Shown: positions 1 through 4,787 of the stretch, one piece after another
Layout of the letters: each line of letters opens with the position of its first letter
How positions within the stretch are numbered: position 1 is the stretch's first letter
Source: Actinomycetes bacterium
GTDB lineage: Bacteria; Actinomycetota; Actinomycetes; Actinomycetales; Microbacteriaceae
DNA: 5,114 nt
Reading direction: 5' to 3'
NCBI GenBank assembly: GCA_023421635.1
Contig: JAEZSU010000165.1
Span: 1 to 5,114, forward strand
Made by a program: the position numbers and the translations under genes
Notes under the pieces: model-generated
Told to the model about the DNA's origin: nothing
The model's input: the letters and a program-made list of their open reading frames with translations, nothing else
The model's database searches: none

Positions 1-265
1 GTTCCACGCCTCGCGGCTCCGTCGTACTCGCCCACAGCACCACCAGCACGGCGAGCGGTTCGTCGATGTACCGCTCGACCACCGAGATCGACGCGTCGGT
101 GTCGAAGAGCGACCGCGCCCACGCCACCACGTCCTCCACGCCGCGGTAGACGATCCGGTCGTGCGACGTCGCCTGGACGCGCGGGTGCAGCAGCGGGAGC
201 AGCGGGGACAGGTCGCGGGCGCGGACGGCCGCTTCGACGGCGTCCGCGATGAGGGCCGCGCTCAC
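1..265 (-). CDS. NTF2-like / SnoaL-like domain protein, 3' end outside the window (partial)
   Basis: Reading the minus strand from a GTG at 265 gives 88 uninterrupted residues running off the left edge. The start is VSAALIADAVEAAVRARDLS. The layout fits the NTF2/SnoaL fold: an N-terminal helix (about 1-18), a 'PLLPLLHPRV' strand-turn (21-30) typical of the cone-shaped barrel entrance, a 'YRGVEDVVAWARSLF' helix (40-54), then beta strands including 'LAVLVVLWAS' (71-80). Members are ligand-binding or small-enzyme scaffolds, and no specific substrate can be assigned. The GTG is chosen because no ATG lies in frame upstream as far as I checked; the ribosome site is weak (AGGG about 10 bases ahead). 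An 11-codon Arg-rich frame at 262-297 overlaps this start as GTGA. The gene is divergent from the acidic gene at 413. Coding status is fairly sure; the family is moderately sure because only part is visible. Confidence 0.72.
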   Translation of the reverse strand, partial: MSAALIADAVEAAVRARDLSPLLPLLHPRVQATSHDRIVYRGVEDVVAWARSLFDTDASISVVERYIDEPLAVLVVLWASTTEPRGVE

Positions 266-373
266 CGACGACGCCCTGGGCGCGGCCGGCGACGCATGGG
301 GGAGTCGGCGTGGTGCATCGGGTTCCTGATCTGCGCTCCGCCGAGGGGGGTCGGCGCTCGGAGCGCGACTCCG

Positions 374-379
374 AAGATA
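374..379 (-). promoter_or_regulatory. Candidate -10 hexamer (TATCTT) for the minus-strand NTF2-like gene
   Basis: On the minus strand this reads TATCTT, four or five of six with the sigma70-type consensus, inside one of the few AT-rich patches of the 147-bp divergent gap (266-412). No good -35 element is visible about 17 bases upstream. It would give a leader of about 100 bases before the GTG at 265. Apart from this and the opposing hexamer at 401-406, the gap holds nothing I recognise. Confidence 0.3.
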
Positions 380-400
380 GCAAAGCGGCGGGCGGCGTCG

Positions 401-406
401 TATCGT
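401..406 (+). promoter_or_regulatory. Candidate -10 hexamer (TATCGT) placing the start of RNA at the ATG of the 65-aa gene
   Basis: TATCGT fits the actinobacterial TANNNT pattern. It is followed by exactly six bases (cggcgc) and then the ATG at 413, so transcription would begin at or next to the start codon and give a leaderless mRNA. No Shine-Dalgarno-like sequence precedes the ATG, which agrees. The -35 region around 378-383 is not close to TTGACA. Confidence 0.5.
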
Positions 407-412
407 CGGCGC

Positions 413-610
413 ATGGCAACGACGGATGCAGACACGACCGGGATGAGCGACGAGGAGAAGCGGCACGATCAGCTCACCGCGGCGCCTGCCGCCACGGAGG
501 CGGACGCGCGCCCGCGCATCGAGGTGAGCGAGCACGACGGCAACACGCGGATCGACATCGCCGAGGACGCCCCGGTACGTCCCGGCGACCCGACGACCGC
601 GCCGGAGTGA
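413..610 (+). CDS. Small acidic hypothetical protein (65 aa), probably leaderless
   Basis: It encodes 65 residues starting MATTDADTTGMSDEEK. I do not recognise the family. It has about 16 Asp/Glu against 6 Lys/Arg, no membrane segment and no cysteine. Residues 35-54 (R-I-E-V-S-E ... H-D-G-N ... T-R-I-D-I-A-E) look like two short beta strands joined by an HDGN turn, flanked by disordered Thr/Ala/Pro-rich ends. The start at 413 is preferred over longer in-frame starts because a TATCGT hexamer sits six bases upstream and because the sequence further upstream translates to Arg-rich low-complexity protein. An internal ATG at 443 (MSDEEK) is an alternative but lacks a ribosome site. The metallophosphoesterase begins 16 bp after the stop, so the two are probably co-transcribed. 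Function unknown. Confidence 0.62.
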   Translation: MATTDADTTGMSDEEKRHDQLTAAPAATEADARPRIEVSEHDGNTRIDIAEDAPVRPGDPTTAPE

Positions 611-626
611 CCGGGCGGGCCCCGGC

Positions 627-1121
627 ATGGCAGTCCGCCTGCTGATCGTCTCGGACACCCACATCCCGGTGCGCGCCCGTGCGATGCCGGCGCCGGTGCT
701 CGCGGCCGCCGATGCGGCGGATCTCATCGTGCATGCGGGCGACTGGGTGCACGCCTCGGTGCTGGACGGGCTGCTCGAGCACGGCGACGTGCTCGGCGTG
801 TGGGGCAACAACGACGGCGCCGATCTGCGCGCACGGCTGCCAGAGGTGGCACGGCGTGAGATCGAGGGCGTCCGGTTCGCGGTCGTCCACGAGACCGGCG
901 CCGCGGCGGGTCGCGAGGCGCGCATGGACCGCGCGTACCCGGATGCCGACGTGCTCGTGTTCGGGCACAGCCACATCCCGTGGGACACGACCACGCCGCG
1001 GGGGATGCGGCTGCTGAACCCCGGGTCGCCGACAGACCGGCGCCGGCAGCCGCACCACACGTTCCTCACCGCCGTGGTCGACGACGGCCGCCTGCGCGAC
1101 GTGACGTTCGTGGAGGTGTGA
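627..1121 (+). CDS. YfcE/MJ0936-type calcineurin-like metallophosphoesterase
   Basis: This 164-residue protein is full length for the compact bacterial metallophosphoesterases (Metallophos_2 type). The metal-binding motifs appear in order: D-T-H at 10-12, G-D-W at 38-40, G-N-N-D at 60-63, a lone H at 88 (V-V-H), and G-H-S-H at 113-116, followed by the family hallmark N-P-G-S at 131-134. These residues hold a dinuclear metal centre that hydrolyses phosphodiester or phosphomonoester bonds. Relatives are cytosolic phosphodiesterases whose natural substrate is often unknown, so none is assigned. The ATG at 627 places the first beta strand (RLLIVSDTH) at residue 4, as expected. No clear Shine-Dalgarno precedes it. 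With a gap of only 16 bp after the 65-aa gene, translation probably depends on that gene or on a shared transcript. The Trp in GDW is not a ligand; Asp39 is. Confidence 0.9.
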   Translation: MAVRLLIVSDTHIPVRARAMPAPVLAAADAADLIVHAGDWVHASVLDGLLEHGDVLGVWGNNDGADLRARLPEVARREIEGVRFAVVHETGAAAGREARMDRAYPDADVLVFGHSHIPWDTTTPRGMRLLNPGSPTDRRRQPHHTFLTAVVDDGRLRDVTFVEV

Positions 1122-1177
1122 CGGGCACGCGCGGCGAGCGAGCGTAGGACATCCCCTGCGGCGAGGCAAGGGCCGGG

Positions 1178-1196
1178 GCGCCGTCCGTCGCGGCGC
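1178..1196 (+). terminator. Weak candidate hairpin after the metallophosphoesterase gene
   Basis: GCGCCG (1178-1183) and CGGCGC (1191-1196) form a perfect 6-bp stem with a 7-base loop, about 57 bases after the stop at 1121. No T-run follows (only GTTC), so this may be a chance GC hairpin. The rest of the 133-bp gap to the SRPBCC gene has no convincing promoter. Confidence 0.3.
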
Positions 1197-1241
1197 GTTC
1201 ACTGGATGCGGGGCGACGCCACGTCCCCCGGATCTTCGATG

Positions 1242-1248
1242 AAGGAGG
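1242..1248 (+). promoter_or_regulatory. Strong ribosome binding site (AAGGAGG) for the SRPBCC gene
   Basis: AAGGAGG is a near-perfect anti-16S match, six bases ahead of the ATG at 1255. It fixes the start and contrasts with the leaderless-looking neighbours. Confidence 0.9.
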
Positions 1249-1254
1249 CACCCC

Positions 1255-1710
1255 ATGGCCCAGGTGATCAAATCGGTCGACGTCGACGTGCCCGTCGCCA
1301 CGGCGTACAACCAGTGGACCCAGTTCGAGTCCTTCCCGCTGTTCCTGGACTACGTGGACTCGATCCAGCAGCTGAGCGACACCCTCACGCACTGGGTCGT
1401 CGACATCAACGGGCAGCGGCGCGAGTTCGACGCCGAGATCACCGAGCAGCACCCGGACCTCCGGGTCGCATGGAACAGCGTCGGCGGCGACGAGAACCAC
1501 GCCGGCGTCGTGACGTTCCACAAGCTCACCGACACCAGCACGCGCGTGACGGTGCAGCTGGACTGGCAGCCGACCGGCGCGCTGGAGAAGCTCGGCGCCC
1601 TCGTGGGCGTCGACGACCACGCCGTCCACAAGGACCTCGAGAACTTCAAGCGCTTCATCGAGTCGCGCGGCGCCGAGACCGGCGAGTGGCGCGGCGACGT
1701 GGAGAAGTGA
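1255..1710 (+). CDS. SRPBCC family protein (polyketide cyclase/dehydrase-like, START-type fold)
   Basis: The 151-residue product matches a well-conserved actinobacterial branch of the SRPBCC superfamily. Visible features are the first strand (VIKSVDVDVPV, 4-14), the helix motif 'AYNQWTQFESFPLF' (17-30), the central sheet 'HWVVDINGQRREFDAEITEQHPDLRVAW' (46-73), strands 'AGVVTFHKL' and 'TRVTVQLDW' (83-104), and the long C-terminal helix covering a hydrophobic pocket (about 121-138), ending in the signature 'FIESRGAETGEWRGDV'. SRPBCC proteins bind hydrophobic ligands or act as cyclases. This branch has no assigned ligand, and the protein should be cytosolic (no signal peptide or membrane segment). 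AAGGAGG six bases upstream settles the start. A 27-residue acidic gene with the same ribosome site follows 22 bp later, so the two form a likely operon. The family is clear; the function is not known. Confidence 0.9.
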   Translation: MAQVIKSVDVDVPVATAYNQWTQFESFPLFLDYVDSIQQLSDTLTHWVVDINGQRREFDAEITEQHPDLRVAWNSVGGDENHAGVVTFHKLTDTSTRVTVQLDWQPTGALEKLGALVGVDDHAVHKDLENFKRFIESRGAETGEWRGDVEK

Positions 1711-1720
1711 CCGCACAGCG

Positions 1721-1727
1721 AAGGAGG
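1721..1727 (+). promoter_or_regulatory. Strong ribosome binding site (AAGGAGG) for the 27-aa microprotein
   Basis: AAGGAGG lies five bases ahead of the ATG at 1733, identical to the core preceding the SRPBCC gene. A strong site this well placed, in a 22-bp gap, is the main argument that the tiny frame is translated. Confidence 0.75.
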
Positions 1728-1732
1728 GCGAG

Positions 1733-1816
1733 ATGAGCGATTCCATCCCGGACAAGCCCAGTCAGGCCGAAGGCGACGTCGGCGACGACGACGTCACGGA
1801 GGACGACGAGGACTGA
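1733..1816 (+). CDS. Acidic microprotein, 27 aa, downstream of SRPBCC gene
   Basis: This small frame encodes 27 residues, beginning MSDSIPDKPSQAEGDV and ending in a run of Asp/Glu (TEDDED). Twelve of 27 residues are acidic and only one (Lys8) is basic, so the peptide is strongly negative and probably disordered. I do not recognise it. Support for translation is an AAGGAGG five bases ahead of the ATG, a position 22 bp after the SRPBCC stop, and a strong shared stem-loop 11 bases after its own stop, which would make it the last gene of that transcript. It could act as a partner of the SRPBCC protein or simply be a charged filler peptide; nothing in the sequence decides. A non-coding 3' tail is the alternative. 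Confidence 0.6.
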   Translation: MSDSIPDKPSQAEGDVGDDDVTEDDED

Positions 1817-1827
1817 GTCCACGCAGC

Positions 1828-1867
1828 ACCGCACCCACCGCCGAGATCGTTCGGCGGTGGGTGCGGT
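1828..1867. terminator. Bidirectional stem-loop terminator between convergent genes
   Basis: Positions 1828-1844 and 1851-1867 are perfect inverted complements (17 bp, core CCGCACCCACCGCCGA) around a 6-base loop (GATCGT). It lies 11 bases after the 27-aa stop on the plus strand and 21 bases after the 38-aa stop on the minus strand, so it can serve both convergent transcripts. No real T-run follows on either side, which is common for terminators of high-GC actinobacteria. It is the most stable-looking hairpin in the window. Confidence 0.85.
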
Positions 1868-1888
1868 TCGTCGTGGGACGCGGTGCGC

Positions 1889-2005
1889 TCAGTCGGGCGG
1901 ATCCTGGGTCGGGGGGACCGGGGTGTCCGGGTCGACCGGTGCGTGCGGGTCGTCGAGGGGCGGCTCGCCGGGGCGGGGCGAGGTGGGTTCGCCGGGGATG
2001 CTCAT
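1889..2005 (-). CDS. Proline-rich microprotein, 38 aa
   Basis: The minus strand from the ATG at 2005 encodes 38 residues beginning MSIPGEPTSPRPGEPP and ending TQDPPD. Fourteen of 38 are proline and eight are acidic; one Arg is the only basic residue apart from a His. It must be extended and disordered, and I do not recognise it. AGGAGG (2013-2018) lies seven bases ahead of the ATG, inside the last codons of the upstream 53-aa gene, and only three bases separate that stop from this start (TGA-CTG-ATG), so translation is probably coupled. The shared stem-loop at 1828-1867 follows. Spacing and ribosome site argue for a real gene; the function is unknown. Confidence 0.6.
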   Translation of the reverse strand: MSIPGEPTSPRPGEPPLDDPHAPVDPDTPVPPTQDPPD

Positions 2006-2008
2006 CAG

Positions 2009-2170
2009 TCAGCCTCCTGAGGGGTTGTCGAGCGGGAGGCCCCGCTCGTCGGTGGTGTCGGTGCCGGCGGCCGACCCCGAATCGTCATCGGGTGCGCCGC
2101 CCGAGGCGGTGTCCGCCTCCTCGTCCTCACCGGGGGTGCCGTGGGTGTTGTGTCCGTCGTTCGATGCCAT
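2009..2170 (-). CDS. Asp/Gly-rich acidic small protein, 53 aa
   Basis: Reading the minus strand from 2170 gives 53 residues beginning MASNDGHNTHGTPGEDEEAD and ending LDNPSGG. About 13 are acidic, one is Arg, and the rest are mainly Gly, Ser, Thr and Ala, so it is probably disordered and cytosolic. I do not recognise it. The ATG at 2170 is preferred over an in-frame ATG at 2254 because the longer form would overlap the divergent thioesterase gene and add unrelated residues. GGGAG directly abuts the ATG with no spacing, so it is unlikely to work as a ribosome site. Instead a TCTACT hexamer ends six bases before the ATG, which would suit leaderless initiation. It forms a pair with the 38-aa gene three bases downstream. 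Confidence 0.6.
   Translation of the reverse strand: MASNDGHNTHGTPGEDEEADTASGGAPDDDSGSAAGTDTTDERGLPLDNPSGG
2013..2018 (-). promoter_or_regulatory. Ribosome binding site (AGGAGG) for the 38-aa microprotein
   Basis: On the minus strand this is AGGAGG, seven bases ahead of the ATG at 2005 and embedded in the 3' end of the upstream frame. It decides the start and implies translational coupling. Confidence 0.75.
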
Positions 2171-2176
2171 CTCCCG

Positions 2177-2182
2177 AGTAGA
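2177..2182 (-). promoter_or_regulatory. Candidate -10 hexamer (TCTACT) for the 53-aa gene
   Basis: On the minus strand TCTACT (four of six with TATAAT, lacking the conserved second A) is followed by six bases and then the ATG at 2170. This suggests a leaderless transcript in the 62-bp divergent gap. There is no clear -35. Confidence 0.33.
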
Positions 2183-2190
2183 CGCCAGGG

Positions 2191-2205
2191 CCCACCCATT
2201 GTGGG
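2191..2205. repeat. Short inverted repeat in the divergent promoter gap (possible operator)
   Basis: CCCAC (2191-2195) and GTGGG (2201-2205) are inverted around CCATT, midway between the divergent 53-aa and thioesterase genes and overlapping the likely -35 of the latter. Five base pairs is short for a GC-rich genome, so an operator role is only a possibility. Confidence 0.25.
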
Positions 2206-2226
2206 AGGGGATTGACGGCGTAGGCT
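2199..2226 (+). promoter_or_regulatory. Candidate promoter of the thioesterase gene (TTGTGG - 16 bp - TAGGCT)
   Basis: TTGTGG (2199-2204) shares TTG with the -35 consensus. A 16-base spacer leads to TAGGCT (2221-2226), which fits TANNNT. The hexamer is six bases before the GTG at 2233, so the message would start at or beside the start codon. No Shine-Dalgarno is present, consistent with a leaderless mRNA. Confidence 0.5.
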
Positions 2227-2232
2227 CGACGG

Positions 2233-2691
2233 GTGAACGCGACGCCCCAGCCATGGACCGAGGACGGGATCAACTTCCACACCCGCAAGTGGGTGAAACC
2301 GGAGGATCTCAACGCCAACGGCACCCTGTTCGGCGGCAGTCTCCTGCGCTGGATCGACGAGGAAGCGGCGATCTACGCGATCATCCAGCTCGGCAACTAC
2401 CGGGTGGTCACCAAGCTCATCTCGGAGATCAACTTCGAGGCGTCGGCGCTGCAGGGCGACCTCATCGAGCTCGGCATCACGGCCACGCACTTCGGCCGCA
2501 CCTCGCTGACGATGCGGGCGGTGGTGCGCAACATGATCACGCGGCGCCGCATCCTCACGATCGAGCGCATCGTGTTCGTGAGCGTCGACGAGAACGGCAA
2601 GCCCACCCCGCACGGCTACAGCGACATCACCTTCAACCGCGACCGGATGCCGCACGAGCACCCGAAGACCGACACGGTGCGCCTGCCCTGA
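2233..2691 (+). CDS. Acyl-CoA thioesterase, YciA-like hotdog family
   Basis: This 152-residue protein is a single hotdog domain of the acyl-CoA hydrolase (YciA/BFIT-like) branch, which cleaves acyl-CoA to free acid and CoA in the cytosol. The family motif 'NANGTLFGGSLLRWIDEEAA' (27-46) is clear. It holds the central hotdog helix, the likely catalytic Asp42 and the polar Asn29 at the start of the active-site loop. The strand 'YRVVTKLISEINFEASALQGDLIEL' (56-80) and 'THFGRTSLTMRAVVRN' (85-100) complete the fold with their typical order. Such enzymes work as dimers or higher oligomers; chain-length preference cannot be read here. GTG at 2233 is the start because a TAGGCT hexamer ends six bases before it and the following MNATPQPW fits the short N-terminal extension of relatives. 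No upstream ribosome site is visible. It is divergent from the 53-aa gene by 62 bp and followed by a hairpin. Confidence 0.9.
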   Translation: MNATPQPWTEDGINFHTRKWVKPEDLNANGTLFGGSLLRWIDEEAAIYAIIQLGNYRVVTKLISEINFEASALQGDLIELGITATHFGRTSLTMRAVVRNMITRRRILTIERIVFVSVDENGKPTPHGYSDITFNRDRMPHEHPKTDTVRLP

Positions 2692-2714
2692 CCCGGTGCG
2701 TGTGCCGCGCCGGG
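2692..2714 (+). terminator. Hairpin terminator directly after the thioesterase stop
   Basis: CCCGGTGCG (2692-2700) pairs with CGCGCCGGG (2706-2714) through nine positions, one a G-U pair, around a 5-base loop. It begins at the base after the TGA. No T-run follows, as usual for this genome style. Confidence 0.6.
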
Positions 2715-2722
2715 ATTGCCGC

Positions 2723-2728
2723 TACCCT
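2723..2728 (+). promoter_or_regulatory. Candidate -10 hexamer (TACCCT) for the histidine kinase gene
   Basis: TACCCT fits TANNNT and lies in the 80-bp gap after the thioesterase, which would leave a leader of about 37 bases. No convincing -35 is present around 2700. The GGGGGCGG stretch (2762-2769) just ahead of the ATG at 2772 is the only ribosome-site candidate. Confidence 0.35.
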
Positions 2729-2771
2729 CACTCGCGGGGGCGTTGAAAACCGCGCCTGATCGGGGGCGGAG

Positions 2772-4757
2772 ATGCGCGGCAGGAGTGTCGTCGACCGGCT
2801 TCTCGGCGCGTCGCCGGCGGCGCGGCGATGGGCGGTCGCCGGGCTCGTGCTCCTCGGCCTGCTCATGGCCCTCGTCATGGGCGGGCTCCGCGAGCCGCAG
2901 GAGCTGAGTTCGCCGTGGTGGCCGGCCACGCCCATCTGGGCGCTCGCGTTCCTCGCCACCCGCGGCTGGGGCGAACGCGGCGCGCTCGTTCTGGCTGTCG
3001 CGCTCGGGACCGGGATGCTGAACCTGCTGCGGGGCGATCCGCCCGAGGTCGCGGCGCTCGCGGGGGTCGTCATCGCGATCGAGGTGACGATCGTCGGCGT
3101 GCTGCTGCCGCATCCGGGCCCGTCGGCGACGTTCGGTGTCCGCACCGCGGTGCGGATCCTCGCCGCGAGCACCGCGGGCGCGCTCGTGGCCGCGCTGCTC
3201 GCCGCCGGGATGACGGTCGCGGTCGACTCGTCGGATCCGGCGGGAGCCGCGTACCGCCTGTTCGCGGCGCACCTGAGCGCCGGGGTGATGCTGCTGCCGT
3301 TCCCGTATCTGTCCGCGCGGTTCTTCGCCACCTCCCGCCGGTGGGAGCTGGCGGCCGAAGCCGTGGTGAGCATCGGCGTGGTGGTACTCGTGTTCCAGCC
3401 CGGCCAGGGGTTCGAGCTGAGTTTCGCGGTCTTCCCGGTGCTCATGTGGCTCGTGCTGCGGTTCCGCACGGGCATCGTCATGGCGCAGGTGGCGGTGGTC
3501 TCCATCACGAGCGGGATCTCGATCGACGTGAGCGCCGCGTACGACGGTGTGCCGCTGTCGCAGTCCGCGCCGTACATGCAGACGTTCTGGGTGGCGATCA
3601 CCGCGACGTGTCTCGTGTTCAGTGCGCTGCGGAACGACCAGGCCGCGAGCGACCTGCTGCTGCGCGCCCGGGAGGACCTGCTGCGGGGCGGCATCGTCGA
3701 CGAGCACGCCGGCTTCCTGTGCCTCGGGGCGTCTGCCCGCCGCCCCGCACGGCTCGAGGTGCTCGACTCGAGCCCGCAGGCGCGGATGCTGCTGGCGGAG
3801 CACCTCGACCACGACGCCGGGACGCTGCGGCTGCGCGAGGACAGCGCGGTGTCGGCCCTGGTGCGTGCGGCACTGGCGGACACATCCGACCATCAGGGGT
3901 CGCTGCTCTCGCCCGGTGGCAACACGATCCTGGTGCGGGCGCGGCGGGTGCACCACCCGCGGATCGGGTACATCGCGGTCGCGGAGGTGACGGACGTGAC
4001 CGAACGGCTGCAGGAGGAGGAGGCGTGGGAACGCACGCTGCTGCTCGAGCGTGCCGGCAAGCGGCAGCTCGCCGAGCTCGACCGGCAGAAGGACGTGTTC
4101 GTCGGGGCGGTCAACCACGAGCTGCGGGCGCCCGTGACGAACATCCTCGCTCACGCCGACCTGCTCGCCGCGGACTCGCTGCCGGAGTCCGCCAGGCGCC
4201 GTACGGAGGTGATCGTGCGGAACGCCGAGCGGCTCGCGGCGCTCGTGAGCGACGTGATCGCGACGACCCGCACGGCCGACGCGCTGCCGGAGCAGGCGTG
4301 GCGCGAGGTGGATCTCATGACGCTCGTGACGGATGCGGCGGAGGACATCGCGCCGCACGCGTCCGTCGTGCACGTGACGGTGCACGTGGTGCCGCGGCCG
4401 CCGGTGGCGATCACGACGGGGGTGCTCGACCTGCAGCAGATCCTGGAGAACCTGCTCGAGAACGCGGTGAAGTTCGCGGCGCCCGCGAGCATCGTCTCGG
4501 TCGCCGTGCGGGAGCGGGGGGAGCACGTCGTGGTCGAGCTCGCCAACGCCGGGCATCCGCTCACGCCGGACGAGCAGCGGCGGGCGTTCGACCGGTTCTC
4601 CCGCGGGGCGCAGGCGGTGGCGGATGCGGTGCCGGGCAGCGGCGTGGGGCTCGCCATCGTGCAGGGACTGGCGCGGCGCATCGGTGCCGTCGTGACGCTC
4701 GCGTCGGACGAGGCCGGCATCACGACCGTGCGGGTGCGGCTACCACGGTCGCACTGA
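2772..4757 (+). CDS. Membrane sensor histidine kinase with MASE1-like N-terminus, PAS-like segment, HisKA and HATPase
   Basis: This 661-residue protein is a complete transmembrane histidine kinase. Residues 20 to about 287 hold roughly ten hydrophobic spans; the 'PWWPATPIWALAFLATRGWG' stretch (48-67) and repeated hydrophobic segments resemble the MASE1 sensor domain, whose stimulus is generally unknown. A divergent PAS-like segment follows (about 326-410, ending 'YIAVAEVTDVTERL'), then a coiled-coil linker. HisKA carries the phosphoacceptor His449 in 'NHELRAP'. The ATPase domain shows the N box (ENLLENAVKFA, Asn564), F box (RAFDRFSRG, 604-612) and G2 loop (GSGVGLAIV, 622-630). The G1 box is unusual: 'NAGHPL' at 592-597 where most relatives have DxGxGI. 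It should autophosphorylate and pass phosphate to a response regulator, but none is encoded here. The ATG at 2772 is the likely start, with a weak GGGGG-type ribosome site. A hairpin separates it from the thioesterase, so it is probably its own unit. Confidence 0.92.
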   Translation: MRGRSVVDRLLGASPAARRWAVAGLVLLGLLMALVMGGLREPQELSSPWWPATPIWALAFLATRGWGERGALVLAVALGTGMLNLLRGDPPEVAALAGVVIAIEVTIVGVLLPHPGPSATFGVRTAVRILAASTAGALVAALLAAGMTVAVDSSDPAGAAYRLFAAHLSAGVMLLPFPYLSARFFATSRRWELAAEAVVSIGVVVLVFQPGQGFELSFAVFPVLMWLVLRFRTGIVMAQVAVVSITSGISIDVSAAYDGVPLSQSAPYMQTFWVAITATCLVFSALRNDQAASDLLLRAREDLLRGGIVDEHAGFLCLGASARRPARLEVLDSSPQARMLLAEHLDHDAGTLRLREDSAVSALVRAALADTSDHQGSLLSPGGNTILVRARRVHHPRIGYIAVAEVTDVTERLQEEEAWERTLLLERAGKRQLAELDRQKDVFVGAVNHELRAPVTNILAHADLLAADSLPESARRRTEVIVRNAERLAALVSDVIATTRTADALPEQAWREVDLMTLVTDAAEDIAPHASVVHVTVHVVPRPPVAITTGVLDLQQILENLLENAVKFAAPASIVSVAVRERGEHVVVELANAGHPLTPDEQRRAFDRFSRGAQAVADAVPGSGVGLAIVQGLARRIGAVVTLASDEAGITTVRVRLPRSH

Positions 4758-4768
4758 GGTCGACGACA

Positions 4769-4785
4769 CGCGCGGACGGTGCGCG
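4769..4785 (+). terminator. Weak GC hairpin after the histidine kinase gene
   Basis: CGCGC (4769-4773) and GCGCG (4781-4785) can pair around a 7-base loop, 12 bases after the kinase stop. Five pairs with no T-run is marginal and could be chance. Confidence 0.25.
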
Positions 4786-4787
4786 CG

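Noticed and set aside
161..412. Long N-terminal extension of the 65-aa acidic protein back to the ATG at 161
   Set aside because: It would cover the antisense NTF2-like gene and the divergent promoter gap, and its translation is Arg/Gly-rich shadow sequence.
474..1310. Minus-strand open frame of 278 codons over the metallophosphoesterase
   Set aside because: Its translation is Arg/His/Pro low complexity, and it crosses two genes with recognisable families on the other strand.
1066..1755. Minus-strand open frame of 229 codons over the SRPBCC gene
   Set aside because: Its Val/Leu/Asp-rich translation is the antisense echo of the SRPBCC frame, which has a strong ribosome site and a conserved family match.
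2212..2217. TTGACG as the -35 element of the thioesterase promoter
   Set aside because: Only three bases separate it from the TAGGCT hexamer, far too close for a sigma70-type pair.
2171..2254. 28-residue N-terminal extension of the 53-aa protein from the ATG at 2254
   Set aside because: It would overlap the divergent thioesterase start and promoter, and the extension differs in composition from the acidic body.
1857..2759. Plus-strand open frame of 300 codons through the microprotein pair and the thioesterase
   Set aside because: It is in a different frame from the thioesterase and translates to Gly/Ser then His/Arg low complexity; both overlapping real genes have better starts and content.
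2616..4556. Long open frame (646 codons) on the minus strand
   Set aside because: It lies antisense to the histidine kinase, is dominated by Arg, His, Gly and Glu without any domain, and exists because third-position G/C bias suppresses stops. The kinase frame has clear motifs throughout.
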